Source: Sulfurospirillum cavolei (lineage in GTDB: Bacteria > Campylobacterota > Campylobacteria > Campylobacterales > Sulfurospirillaceae). Taken from it: DNA of 64,000 nucleotides. The stretch lies in the NCBI RefSeq assembly GCF_000813325.1, contig NZ_BBQE01000004.1. The stretch is one strand, 5' to 3'. A model generated the notes under the pieces. That model was not told the origin of the DNA. It searched no databases and saw nothing but the letters and a program-made list of their open reading frames with translations. Position numbers and translations under genes: made by a program. Shown in pieces: positions 52,801 through 60,501 of the stretch (the first letter of the stretch is position 1; the number at the start of each line of letters is the position of its first letter).

Positions 52801-53041
52801 CGGCAATTAAGTCAATTCCTTCATCTCTTTCAGGTAAATTCAAATAGCTTTTTATAGGATATGGCACATCTTTTAAAAGCCAAATATTTTCAATTTTTGT
52901 TTTGTAAACAGGGTCTAAAAGAAAATAATAAAAAACGAGCTGTTCAAAAAGATCGCCTTTTTCTTTTGTTGTATCTTGTACATCAATGATTTTTTTAAGT
53001 TCTTGCCATGAATTGATATGGTTAAAATTGATCATGCTCAT
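49829..53041 (-). CDS. PD-(D/E)XK-like nuclease + SF2 helicase + six INT_rpt-like repeats, defence candidate
   Basis: About 1070 residues. Residues ~10-170: restriction-endonuclease-like domain (GDLFEQLVFYYFLL, DEGIDLIAVTRDD, WTIQCKYRQ) with an Asp-Gln-x-Lys pattern as in Mrr-type nucleases. ~185-600: SF2 helicase with Walker A MACGSGKSLTSYWI near 205, DEAH near 333, TATERR, and motif VI QAVGRALRTAP. ~655-1070: six tandem repeats of about 65 residues (EEAREFVRxLxLKxxxEW...KPxDIPxxP..YKxxGWxxWxDWLG), like the phage-integrase repeat unit (PF14882 as I recall). No methyltransferase or specificity gene is adjacent. Composition is AT-rich, suggesting transfer. The start is uncertain: ATGs at 53077, 53041 and 53035 all lack a clear SD. 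Function inferred: DNA-targeting defence or DNA processing. Confidence 0.8.
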   Translation of the reverse strand: MSMINFNHINSWQELKKIIDVQDTTKEKGDLFEQLVFYYFLLDPVYKTKIENIWLLKDVPYPIKSYLNLPERDEGIDLIAVTRDDEYWTIQCKYRQNEDSSITREDISTFLDISHNVCKNIKQKIVCSTANRQSYKFEKFYSDDITFILANTWNSLEERFFNQIQDILYNKTPCLEPYSPKTHQQRAMDNAYEHYITNENNRGKLIMACGSGKSLTSYWIANRINAKKILVAVPSLALIKQMLEVWTRESVANKIDINWIAVCSDDTVSKKEDDVFSASTKDLGIDVSTDIDYIASWLQKASHKMTIVFTTYQSGKIIAEASKKVHFVYDLGIMDEAHKTAGIKDSLFSHLLFDKNIDINKRLFMTATERRYKGESDEIISMDNLEIYGEDFEVLTFKEALESTPPILSDYKIITILVTQDEVATLIQQNTYITTEDNQTHELEAEMLASIIALHKAIKKYNIKHTISFHSSIERAKNFKAQEQTLRTKLGDYTHLDTFHVSGETPISTRNKTLKAFSQGDCSLVTNARCLTEGVDVPNIDCVLFADPKQSTVDIVQAVGRALRTAPNKEFGYVLVPVLVKTQTDLEDIQSTTFQAVITILRALASNDERIIDYFNLQNQSNKNNSRSIVEFDIPQSVQINLETFHEAVRLLIHPKLKKLKWRPFEEARDFVRGLELKSSKEWLFYCQNKIQDIEPKPSDIPNSPSNIYKTSGWNGIKDWLGTTNDIKYLSFEEAREFVRNLGIKTPKEWQLYCIGKHPKLGIKPDDIPRKPEAIYRKDGWKNYKDWLMQNRGIRPFDEAREFVITLGFLTVKEWDNYCKTDLKPKDIPRDPNARYRKKWINWDDWLTGISLKIQGEWRPFEEAREFARRLGLKGTIQWKQYCKGELQGYSEKPLDIPTAPDVPYKDKGWIDYGDWLGTGRKRRNPNDALENTWLSYEEAKIFVHTLELKNFDEWKAYINGDMNNLPKKLSAIPNAPNFVYKNSGWIGWNDWLGNNDSTTKTRVKNALTFIEARSFVRSLKLKNIYEWNDYKKGKLIGYEPMPNNIPKSPYSYYKDDGWIGFHDWLGIDK

Positions 53042-53128
53042 TCTTTGTAATAATTTATTATTGCTTGATTTTAACACAAAAGAATAAAATTACTTTATTT
53101 CAAAAGGGGAAATAGCTAACGTTAAGTC

Positions 53129-53140
53129 TTTACATGTAAA
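53129..53140. repeat. Palindrome TTTACATGTAAA, right edge of the helicase segment
   Basis: Exact copy just before the DnaQ-family exonuclease stop region, 88 nt upstream of the helicase start. Pairs with the copy at 49546. Confidence 0.6.
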
Positions 53141-53141
53141 C

Positions 53142-53753
53142 TTACACCCTCTCAATATTCCGAAGTTTAATATACATCATCGCCGTCATTACCGCATCGT
53201 TGAGCGCATCGTGTTTTCCGAAGATGGGGAGTCCTAGCTCTTGCATCATCACATCAAAGCGTAGGTCGATGACGCCATCGGGGATGAATTTTATTTTTTT
53301 GTCGTGGTAAATGCCTGAAACCTCAATCTGTGGGTTTGGGAGGGTGATGCCAAGGAGGGGTTTGATGTATTTAGTGACCATCTTGACATCAAATTCAACA
53401 TAATAGCCGACCAGTGGGCGTGCGCCGATAAAGTGTAAAAACTGCTCTATCGCTACGGTGGGGTCACACCCGTTTTGGAGGTCAATGTTGCGAATTTGGT
53501 GGATTTTGATGCTCGTCTCGTTAATCTCACGGCTGGGTTTAACGAAAAGCTCAAACTTTTGCGATGTTAAAATTTTATTTTCTTTGACGATGACCGCACC
53601 GATGGAGAGAATCTCGTCTTTTTTAGGGTTAAGCCCCGTCGTTTCGGTATCGAAAACCACGACTTCGTCCAAAGGGGGCGCGTCGAACAAAAACCGATAC
53701 CGCTCGTCTTTGAGCTTTTGAGCGTTACGATAACGCAGCCATTTTTCCCACAT
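53142..53753 (-). CDS. DnaQ-family 3'-5' exonuclease
   Basis: 203 residues of the DEDDh exonuclease fold: ExoI VVFDTETTGLNPKKDEILSIGAV (Asp and Glu), ExoII-like VGYYVEFDVKMV, and ExoIII HDALNDAVMTAMMYIK (His-x4-Asp). Because there is no polymerase or PHP domain it is a stand-alone proofreading or repair exonuclease, possibly the epsilon subunit. It follows the DUF294-type gene by one nucleotide. Confidence 0.9.
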   Translation of the reverse strand: MWEKWLRYRNAQKLKDERYRFLFDAPPLDEVVVFDTETTGLNPKKDEILSIGAVIVKENKILTSQKFELFVKPSREINETSIKIHQIRNIDLQNGCDPTVAIEQFLHFIGARPLVGYYVEFDVKMVTKYIKPLLGITLPNPQIEVSGIYHDKKIKFIPDGVIDLRFDVMMQELGLPIFGKHDALNDAVMTAMMYIKLRNIERV

Positions 53754-53754
53754 G

Positions 53755-55566
53755 TTAACTCACCAACGACAATTTAAAATGGTGCGTCAAAAACTTTTTA
53801 AAGGTATTGACGATCTTGAAACTGTCTTTTAAAAGTTCGAGTTCGAGTTGATTGAGCTTTTCAATGCGAATCAAATTGTCAGAAGGCGCATCATCGCTTC
53901 GCTCCAAACGCTCTTTCAAACGCAAGCTTAAAAAAGTATCCAAAGCTTCGATGAGGGTTGAGGCAAAATTGGCGTCGAAAACCTCTTCTTTGGCAAGTTT
54001 TTTAATGCGCGTCACGGTATCGGTCGCTTCGATTTTGTACTCCAACGCCAAACTGCGGATCCCGTGAACGATCGGGAAAATACCTCCTTTTTTGACGTCG
54101 ATGCGGTTGTCTTCGGCAATTAGATGCGCGAAGATACCGATAGGCGTTTCAAACGCTACCGCCGGTTTAGCAAAATTGGCTAAAAGCGGGCTTTGTCCTT
54201 CAACGCCTTCATAGAGTTTGCGTTTCAAGTGCGCCAGCAAACGACGCTCACCCGCAACGGCGATACTGTCGACGAAAATCGCCATATTCATGACGTCTTC
54301 CATATTCGGCGCGTCAAGCCACCGCACGATCTCTTTTTCGTATTCTCCTAAAGATTTACGCCAGTACGGATTGGAAACCATGATATTTCCCTCGCATTTA
54401 GGAAATCCAAAATCGATCAAAACTTCGTTAAACCGCTGCATGTAAGGCACAAATGCTTCCGCATCCTCTTTTTCGGCAATGATGAGTGCGTTGTCTTGAT
54501 CGGTTTTGAGCATCTGCTCTTTTCGACCTTCACTTCCCATCACGATCAAACACGCCTTCTGCGCCAAAGCTTCCGGAACGATCATATGGTAGAGCTTTTC
54601 GTAGATTTTTTCATGAATTTCCGAAATCAATTTGGCGATATAATCGACTTTCGTACCTTTAGCGTGAAGTTTTTTGACAATACTCGTCACGTCCAAACTC
54701 GCTTGTTTCAGCTCTTCAAAAGTTGTCGCCTTGCGGATTTGTACCGCAACCAAATAGCTGTGATTGGCAAAATAGCTCAGTAAATCCAACTGCTCCAAAA
54801 TCCCGACGATCTCGCCGTTTTTAGTCACGACGAGCCGTTTAATCGAATGTTTGGTAAACATTAAAAGCGCGTTAAAGAGATAATCGTCCGCCTCAATCGT
54901 AATCATCGGAAAAAGCGCAATCGGTCCGATGCTTGCTTCTTTGTCGTATCCTTCAAAAAGCACGTGTCGTCTGATGACGCTATCGGTCACGATGCCGTAC
55001 CCTTGCGCGCTTCGCACGACGATGCAACTGCTTTTTTTGGCTTCCATTTGGCGTAAAGCATTCATAATCGCGCACTCCGTTTCGACGACGGTGGGTTCGT
55101 GTAAGTAGCTATCGTGCACGCGTGCCATCATAAAACCGGAGAGCTCGGTCGTATACTCTTTTTGCTTAGCGGATTGTATTTTGTTAGCAAGACCTTGAAT
55201 GTAATAGGCTTTAAACGCGGCGTTGCTGTCCAAAAGTGCTAAAAAATCCTCTTTTTTCAACTCGTAGCAAATCAGCTCTTCCAAAACCTTAAAATGGCTC
55301 TCGCTTTTACCGTAGATCAAGGCGTCCGCATCGAACGAGCTGGATTTGCCGTAAACTTTGACCAGCTCCTCTTCTTGGTATTCGCCGACTTCGCCTTTGA
55401 TAACGACGTATAAAAATTCGGCATTGAGCGAGGGCGAGAGCAAAAGCGTCTCTTTTTTGTAGTAAGCGATGTTCACCGAAGCGATGACGCCGGACATCTC
55501 TTTTTTGCTTAAAAGCCCAAACGGATAGATCGAGCGTAAAAACGCTTCCAAATCGTACATACTCAT
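53755..55566 (-). CDS. cNMP-binding/CBS/nucleotidyltransferase protein (DUF294 family)
   Basis: About 603 residues. N-terminal cyclic-nucleotide-binding-like domain (LLSPSLNAEFLYVVIKGEVGEYQ), a CBS pair (SCIVVRSAQGYGIVTDSVIRR, KRLVVTKNGEIVGILEQLDLL), then a DUF294 nucleotidyltransferase-like domain. The last shows ACLIVMGSEGRKEQMLKTDQDNALII, a GS...D-x-D pattern, with a helical substrate-binding part. Such proteins resemble GlnD-type signalling nucleotidyltransferases; the target is unknown. The ATG at 55566 has AAAGG upstream. A DnaQ-type exonuclease follows directly, a pairing I remember in other bacteria. Confidence 0.87.
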   Translation of the reverse strand: MSMYDLEAFLRSIYPFGLLSKKEMSGVIASVNIAYYKKETLLLSPSLNAEFLYVVIKGEVGEYQEEELVKVYGKSSSFDADALIYGKSESHFKVLEELICYELKKEDFLALLDSNAAFKAYYIQGLANKIQSAKQKEYTTELSGFMMARVHDSYLHEPTVVETECAIMNALRQMEAKKSSCIVVRSAQGYGIVTDSVIRRHVLFEGYDKEASIGPIALFPMITIEADDYLFNALLMFTKHSIKRLVVTKNGEIVGILEQLDLLSYFANHSYLVAVQIRKATTFEELKQASLDVTSIVKKLHAKGTKVDYIAKLISEIHEKIYEKLYHMIVPEALAQKACLIVMGSEGRKEQMLKTDQDNALIIAEKEDAEAFVPYMQRFNEVLIDFGFPKCEGNIMVSNPYWRKSLGEYEKEIVRWLDAPNMEDVMNMAIFVDSIAVAGERRLLAHLKRKLYEGVEGQSPLLANFAKPAVAFETPIGIFAHLIAEDNRIDVKKGGIFPIVHGIRSLALEYKIEATDTVTRIKKLAKEEVFDANFASTLIEALDTFLSLRLKERLERSDDAPSDNLIRIEKLNQLELELLKDSFKIVNTFKKFLTHHFKLSLVS

Positions 55567-55730
55567 CTTCACGCCTTTACATGTCAAAATAGGTGTTCGT
55601 CGTCTTGCAAATCCATTTTGCAGTAACGTGATTGTAACGTGAAGAGGAGCAAAAGGCTCTTACATGTAGGCTCTTTTTAGATGCTTCTTAGCGAAATGTG
55701 GCATAATTGCACACAAAAAAAGGAACACGC

Positions 55731-55991
55731 GTGCACCCTGTTTTAGAAAAATTTTTAGCCGGTATTAGGGCGTTGCATCAACTCGACCCTAAAAACCTGC
55801 CTCAAGAAGTCGTTGCTATTTTAGTGAAAATGAGTCCCGAAGAGCTGTTTAAAACCTGTACGCAGTTTGCCGTCTTATGGCACAATATTCCGACCAAAGA
55901 CTCCGCGTTGAGCCTCTCGGGAGAAGAGATGCAAACTTTAGCGGAGCAGTACCTTCAAGCACTGATCGCACGCGTGAAGGAAAGTCGCTAA
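55731..55991 (+). CDS. Small helical protein of unknown function
   Basis: 86 residues, not recognised. The GTG at 55731 is the best start because AAAAAGGAA lies 6 nt upstream; a TTG at 55707 would add eight basic residues. An extended -10-like CATAAT is at 55702. The protein is acidic and helical (LPQEVVAILVKMSPEELFKTC, LSLSGEEMQTLAEQYLQALIARVKESR) with one Cys. No motif for function. Confidence 0.6.
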   Translation: MHPVLEKFLAGIRALHQLDPKNLPQEVVAILVKMSPEELFKTCTQFAVLWHNIPTKDSALSLSGEEMQTLAEQYLQALIARVKESR

Positions 55992-56016
55992 ACGCTTACG
56001 AGATTTCGGTGCTACG

Positions 56017-57036
56017 CTACGCGCCGCACGCTTGAAATTTTTCCGCTAAACGTTCATAAGGAATTTTACGCCCGATAACGACCAAAAGCGAAGTCGCCTC
56101 TTCCTCGCCCCATTCCGAGCCGTAGTCAAAACCGACGACTTTGTGTACGCCTTGGACGATTAAACGCTTGGGTTCGTCTTGAATCGCCAAAACGCCTTTG
56201 TATCGTAACATGTCATTGCCCCATTCTTCGATCAAAGCTTCCATAAATGCACCGATACGCGTCAAGTCGAGCTTCTCGGCACGAAACACGTACGACTCGA
56301 TGTCGTCGTTAAACGAGCGTGTCGGTTTGGAAGCACTAAACGATTTGAAACGAATATTTTGAGCGTCTTTGACTTCGTAAACGCCTTGGTTGATTTTAAG
56401 CGCGTCGCTTAACTCAAACGCGCCGATACCGATCCAAACCTCTTTAGGTAAAACGCCTCGGTAAGCCTCGAAAATCTCCGCTTTTGAATTGATAGACGCC
56501 AAACGTTCCAAAACACTCTGTTTTTGAGCCTCGTCGACACAATCGGCTTTGGTTAAGATAATGCGATCGGCAAAACCGATTTGCGAAGCACATACGCGAT
56601 GTTCGTCAAGCTGTTTGAGACAATGAATCGCATCGACAAGCGTAATGACCGCATCCAAACGAATACGTTCACGAATCGTCTCGTCTACGAAAAATGTCTG
56701 AATAATCGGTGCAGGGTCCGCCAAGCCCGTCGTTTCTAAGATTAAACGATCGGCTTGAAAGAGTCCTTGATCCATTTTATCCAATATCCCTTTTAACGCT
56801 TCGGTCAATTCGCCGCGAATCGAACAACAGACGCATCCGTTGCTTAGTTCCACGATCTCGACGTCGGGGCTGCTTTTTAACAACGCTCCGTCGACGCCCA
56901 CCGCACCGAACTCGTTTTCGATAATGGCAATACGCTCGTTTTTGGATTGCTCCAATAAGTAATTAATCAGCGTCGTTTTACCCGAACCTAAAAATCCCGT
57001 TAAAATCGTCACAAAAAGTTTTTTATCCGTTTCCAT
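56017..57036 (-). CDS. COG0523 GTPase (CobW/YjiA family)
   Basis: Metal-chaperone-type G3E GTPase. The 339 residues show Walker A GFLGSGKTTLINYLL (about 14-28), the metal-binding CxCC motif in NGCVCCSIRGE (Cys68, 70, 71), ETTGLADPAPI, and a C-terminal domain ending in VVIGRKIPYERLAEKF. It is the third gene after cstA and the small YjiX-like gene, matching the E. coli btsT-yjiX-yjiA order, so it probably serves that pyruvate-uptake unit. Confidence 0.9.
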   Translation of the reverse strand: METDKKLFVTILTGFLGSGKTTLINYLLEQSKNERIAIIENEFGAVGVDGALLKSSPDVEIVELSNGCVCCSIRGELTEALKGILDKMDQGLFQADRLILETTGLADPAPIIQTFFVDETIRERIRLDAVITLVDAIHCLKQLDEHRVCASQIGFADRIILTKADCVDEAQKQSVLERLASINSKAEIFEAYRGVLPKEVWIGIGAFELSDALKINQGVYEVKDAQNIRFKSFSASKPTRSFNDDIESYVFRAEKLDLTRIGAFMEALIEEWGNDMLRYKGVLAIQDEPKRLIVQGVHKVVGFDYGSEWGEEEATSLLVVIGRKIPYERLAEKFQACGA

Positions 57037-57114
57037 ACTTTTTCCTTATCGATCATTACTCAAAACGCGCTTTAAAAGAGGATGTATGCTCTAACTTAGA
57101 GCCTTGTTCTTTTA

Positions 57115-57312
57115 TCAGCAACGACTCATACCGTTTTTACCGCCGTAACGTGCCTCAACGCGATTTTTATAAAACTCTTCGTAACTCATCGGTTTTTCAT
57201 CCGGATGGGTTACTTTCATATGTTGGACGTAAATATCATAATCGGGGACTCCGACCATTTGACGAGCGGCTTGTCCAAGGTATTTACCGGCTTTGGCGAG
57301 TTTGTCAAACAT
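57115..57312 (-). CDS. YbdD/YjiX-type small protein (CstA partner)
   Basis: 65 residues: MFDKLAKAGKYLGQAARQMVGVPDYDIYVQHMKVTHPDEKPMSYEEFY, then RVEARYGGKNGMSRC. This is the classic YbdD/YjiX (DUF466) sequence, always encoded behind cstA/btsT. In E. coli the small protein is needed for full transporter function. Strong SD AAGGAGG. A hairpin separates it from cstA. Confidence 0.93.
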   Translation of the reverse strand: MFDKLAKAGKYLGQAARQMVGVPDYDIYVQHMKVTHPDEKPMSYEEFYKNRVEARYGGKNGMSRC

Positions 57313-57332
57313 TTTGCCTCCTTGGTAAAAGG

Positions 57333-57360
57333 CTCAAGAAGGCTCAAAAGCCCTCTTGAG
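57333..57360 (-). terminator. Attenuator-like hairpin between cstA and yjiX-like gene
   Basis: A 12-nt near-perfect inverted repeat (CTCAAGAAGGCT with AGCCCTCTTGAG, one mismatch, 4-nt loop). The minus-strand tail is only CCTTTT, so partial termination or mRNA processing inside the operon is more likely than a full stop. A second hairpin (GCAAAACGCATTTTGC, 57388-57403) lies upstream of it. Confidence 0.5.
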
Positions 57361-57409
57361 TTTTATATTGATTGAATCAAGTTCCCGCAAAACGCATTTT
57401 GCAAGAATT

Positions 57410-59533
57410 TTAGTGAACCGCACCGCGTAAAATATCTTCCGCGTTGGCAGGCAAAGGTGTATAAGGGACTTCAACCGCCGTATCTTTATCGGATTTAAGT
57501 GCCTTAAGGCATGCTTGAACCGTAAAGAAAATCATCACGACGACGACGATCATAAAAAATACGATCAAAAATCCGTCGATTTGATTGTTAAAGATAACGC
57601 GTTCAACCGCTTCTTGCGATTTGAAAACCGCATTGGGTTTAAAATTACCGCTTGCAAGCAAAGACGAGAGTTGGTTCGCTTTTGCGAAAAAACCGATCGC
57701 AGGATCGCTACTAAACGCTTTGTACCAACCCGCACTCATCGTACAAATGACAAGCCATGTGGAAGGAACGATGGTAACCCATGCGTACATTTGCTCTTTC
57801 TTTTTGAAAAGAACAACCGTACATAACATCAAGGCAATTCCCGCCAACATTTGATTGGTAATACCGAAAAGCGGCCACAAGGTATTGATACCGCCCAAAG
57901 GATCGACAACGCCCACGTAAAGGAAATAACCCCATGCCATAACTACAAGAGCCGTCGCCAAAAGATTGGCAAACAACGAGTCGGTACGTTTAAGCGTCGG
58001 ATTGATCAAACCTAAAAGGTCTTGCAACATAAAACGAGCCGCACGCGTACCCGCATCGACGGACGTTAAAATGAAAAGCGCTTCAAATAAAATCGCGAAG
58101 TGATACCAAAACGACATCGAACCTAAACCGCCGAGTGCTCCGTGAATGATTTGAGCCATACCCACCGCCAAAGTCGGTGCGCCGCCCGCACGCGATACGA
58201 TGCTTTTCTCGCCTACGTCTGCCGCGATGTTCGTTAAAACGTCGGGAGTGACGACAAAGCCCCAATTGCTAACCGTAGCACTTGCCGCCGCCGCAACATC
58301 GGCTAAACCGCTTGGATTGAGTGCCGCCAAAGGAGAGTTCATCGCAAAGTAAACGCCCGGATCGATAATCGAAGCAGAGATCAACGCCATCATACCGACG
58401 AAAGATTCCATCAACATACCGCCGTAACCGATCAAACGCGCCTCTTTCTCGTTTGCCAACATTTTAGGCGTCGTACCCGAAGAGATCAATGCGTGGAAAC
58501 CCGATACCGCGCCGCACGCAATCGTGATAAACAAGAACGGAAATAAACTACCCGTCCATACCGGACCGTGATCGCCAAAAGCGTACTTAGTCATTGCCGG
58601 CATTTTCATATCGGGCATCAATAAAACGATACCGATCGCAAGACCGACGATTGCTCCGATTTTTAAGAAAGTGGAAAGGTAATCGCGAGGTGCTAACAGC
58701 AACCATACGGGAAGAACCGACGCGATAAAACCGTAAGCGATCAACGACCATGTCAACGCAACGCCGCTAAGATCGAAATAAGGTGCCCAAGTCGGGCTTG
58801 CCGCAACTTGTCCGCCGAGCATAATACCCGCGATCAATCCCACAAAACCCACGAGTGAAATTTCCAAAATACGACCGGGACGAATAAAGCGTAGGTAAAT
58901 ACCCATAAAGATCGCTAAAGGAATCGTAAAGGCAACCGTAAACGTACCCCAAGGACTGTGCGTTAAAGCTTTAACGACGACCATCGCCAAAACGGCCAAG
59001 ATTATGATCATAATCATAAAGCACGCAATCAAAGCGATAATGCCCGGAACCGTTCCCATCTCCATTTTGACGAGCTCGCCCAAAGAACGCGCATCGCGTC
59101 TAGTCGATACGAAAAGCACGATATAGTCTTGAACCGCCCCGGCTAAAATAACGCCGGCTAAAAGCCAAAGCATTCCGGGTAAATACCCTAATTGCGCCGC
59201 TAAAACCGGACCGACCAAAGGACCTGCTCCCGCGATTGCCGCGAAATGGTGTCCGAACAAAATCACTTTATTGGTCGGAACGTAGTCTAATCCGTCGTTA
59301 TGACGAAAAGCGGGTGTCATACGCGTGCCGTCGGCTTTTAAGACTTTATCGGCAATGTAAAGGCTGTAATAGCGATAGCCGATCAAATAAACACACACGG
59401 CGGCGGTTAATATCCACATGGCATTAATCGTCTCGCCGCGATTAAGCGCGATATAGCCTAACGCAATAGCACCGAGTATCGCAACGAAAAACCAAGCAAT
59501 CTTTCCGGTCGCGCCGGAACTGCTAGCTGTCAT
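57410..59533 (-). CDS. cstA: CstA/BtsT-type pyruvate (carbon starvation) transporter
   Basis: Inner-membrane transporter of 707 residues with about 17 hydrophobic segments. Motifs: HNDGLDYVPTNKVILFGHHFAAIAGAGPLVGPVLAAQLGYLPG near residues 79-121, GFHALISSGTTPKMLANEKEARLIGYGGMLMESFVG, and FGITNQMLAGIALMLC. Homologues take up pyruvate and probably peptides under starvation. SD AAGGGAGGT. The divergent response regulator at 59830 and its kinase are likely regulators. Followed by the yjiX-like and yjiA-like genes. Confidence 0.95.
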   Translation of the reverse strand: MTASSSGATGKIAWFFVAILGAIALGYIALNRGETINAMWILTAAVCVYLIGYRYYSLYIADKVLKADGTRMTPAFRHNDGLDYVPTNKVILFGHHFAAIAGAGPLVGPVLAAQLGYLPGMLWLLAGVILAGAVQDYIVLFVSTRRDARSLGELVKMEMGTVPGIIALIACFMIMIIILAVLAMVVVKALTHSPWGTFTVAFTIPLAIFMGIYLRFIRPGRILEISLVGFVGLIAGIMLGGQVAASPTWAPYFDLSGVALTWSLIAYGFIASVLPVWLLLAPRDYLSTFLKIGAIVGLAIGIVLLMPDMKMPAMTKYAFGDHGPVWTGSLFPFLFITIACGAVSGFHALISSGTTPKMLANEKEARLIGYGGMLMESFVGMMALISASIIDPGVYFAMNSPLAALNPSGLADVAAAASATVSNWGFVVTPDVLTNIAADVGEKSIVSRAGGAPTLAVGMAQIIHGALGGLGSMSFWYHFAILFEALFILTSVDAGTRAARFMLQDLLGLINPTLKRTDSLFANLLATALVVMAWGYFLYVGVVDPLGGINTLWPLFGITNQMLAGIALMLCTVVLFKKKEQMYAWVTIVPSTWLVICTMSAGWYKAFSSDPAIGFFAKANQLSSLLASGNFKPNAVFKSQEAVERVIFNNQIDGFLIVFFMIVVVVMIFFTVQACLKALKSDKDTAVEVPYTPLPANAEDILRGAVH

Positions 59534-59829
59534 AATGTACCTCCCTTAGGTAAGTTTGTGTAGCGTTTAGTAATCTATTAAGTAAAGTTATCTATTTTTT
59601 TGATACGTTTTGCAACAAAAAAATCTTTTTTGGCATCATTCACTTTACTTTCCTGCTCATTGTAGTACGTAAGCATCTCATTAATCTCATCGTATACAAA
59701 AATTTTTGTGATTTATTCGTGATTTCTATGATAAAACGACGCCAAAGCTCCCCGTCATTTTTGATAACGCCATCAGGAAGTTATTACAAACACAACGCTA
59801 TAATTCACGTAAAAAAAAGGACAAGACGC
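59534..59829. promoter_or_regulatory. Divergent control region between cstA and the response regulator
   Basis: 296 nt, AT-rich, no gene. On plus, GC-TATAAT at 59799-59804 lies 25 nt before the GTG of the regulator gene. On minus, the strong cstA SD sits at about 59538-59548, but no single -10 stands out. A natural place for operators of the adjacent two-component system; I see no clear long inverted repeat. Confidence 0.5.
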
Positions 59830-60501
59830 GTGGAGCTTTTAAAAACAAAAAACGTTTTATTTGTCGAAGACAACGATGATTTCGCGCAAAACTTTATGAC
59901 GCTTTTAGCCCTTTTCGTCCAAACGATTTACCACTGTAAAGACCTTCAAAGCGCACGCGAAACCTTTGCGTCGCAAAGGGTCGATTTGATCATTTGCGAC
60001 ATCAAACTGAACAATGAAAACGGGTTAAATTTTATCGAGGAAGTGAGAAAAATCGAAACAACTATTCCGATCATCGTCTTAAGCGGCAACAAAAACGAAG
60101 AGTTTTTATTTCGTGCAATTCCGCTCAACCTCACCGCCTATCTTTTAAAACCGATTACCTACAAAGACTTCGTCGCCTCTTTGGAAAAATGTGCCGGAGC
60201 TTTTTTCAAAAACGAAACGATTGTGCTTAAAAACGGCGACATATTTGACCGACAAAACCAAACCCTTCATCTTAAAGGCGGAGCGCTGATCGAACTGAGC
60301 AAAAAAGAGACGCTTTTTCTCTCTCTTCTCATCGAAAACGCGCACCAAATCGTAACCAAGGATATGCTGTTGGCTTCGGTTTGGGATTATGAAGAGGTGA
60401 GTGAGGGGGCGATTGCCAATTTCATCATGCGCCTACGCAAAAAAATCGGCAAACAGTTTATCCATACCGTCGCCGAAAGCGGCTACCGTTTAGGTATTTG
60501 A
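59830..60501 (+). CDS. OmpR-type response regulator
   Basis: 223 residues: receiver domain with phospho-acceptor Asp57 in IICDIKLNNENG, acidic pocket in VLFVEDNDD, switch Ser in VLSGNKNEE and Lys in LLKPITYKDF. It is followed by a winged-helix output domain (LIELSKKETLFLSLLIEN, FIMRLRKKIGKQFIHTVAESGYRLGI). Start GTG at 59830, with AAAAGGAC upstream; the longer frame from 59719 is not supported. It faces away from cstA and its 3' end overlaps the convergent histidine kinase by 12 nt, which suggests a cognate pair. Confidence 0.9.
   Translation: MELLKTKNVLFVEDNDDFAQNFMTLLALFVQTIYHCKDLQSARETFASQRVDLIICDIKLNNENGLNFIEEVRKIETTIPIIVLSGNKNEEFLFRAIPLNLTAYLLKPITYKDFVASLEKCAGAFFKNETIVLKNGDIFDRQNQTLHLKGGALIELSKKETLFLSLLIENAHQIVTKDMLLASVWDYEEVSEGAIANFIMRLRKKIGKQFIHTVAESGYRLGI

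Noticed and set aside
49829..53041. Prophage or integrative element because of integrase-type repeats
   Set aside because: No integrase, phage structural gene, tRNA target or long direct repeat is present; the repeats occur in a helicase.
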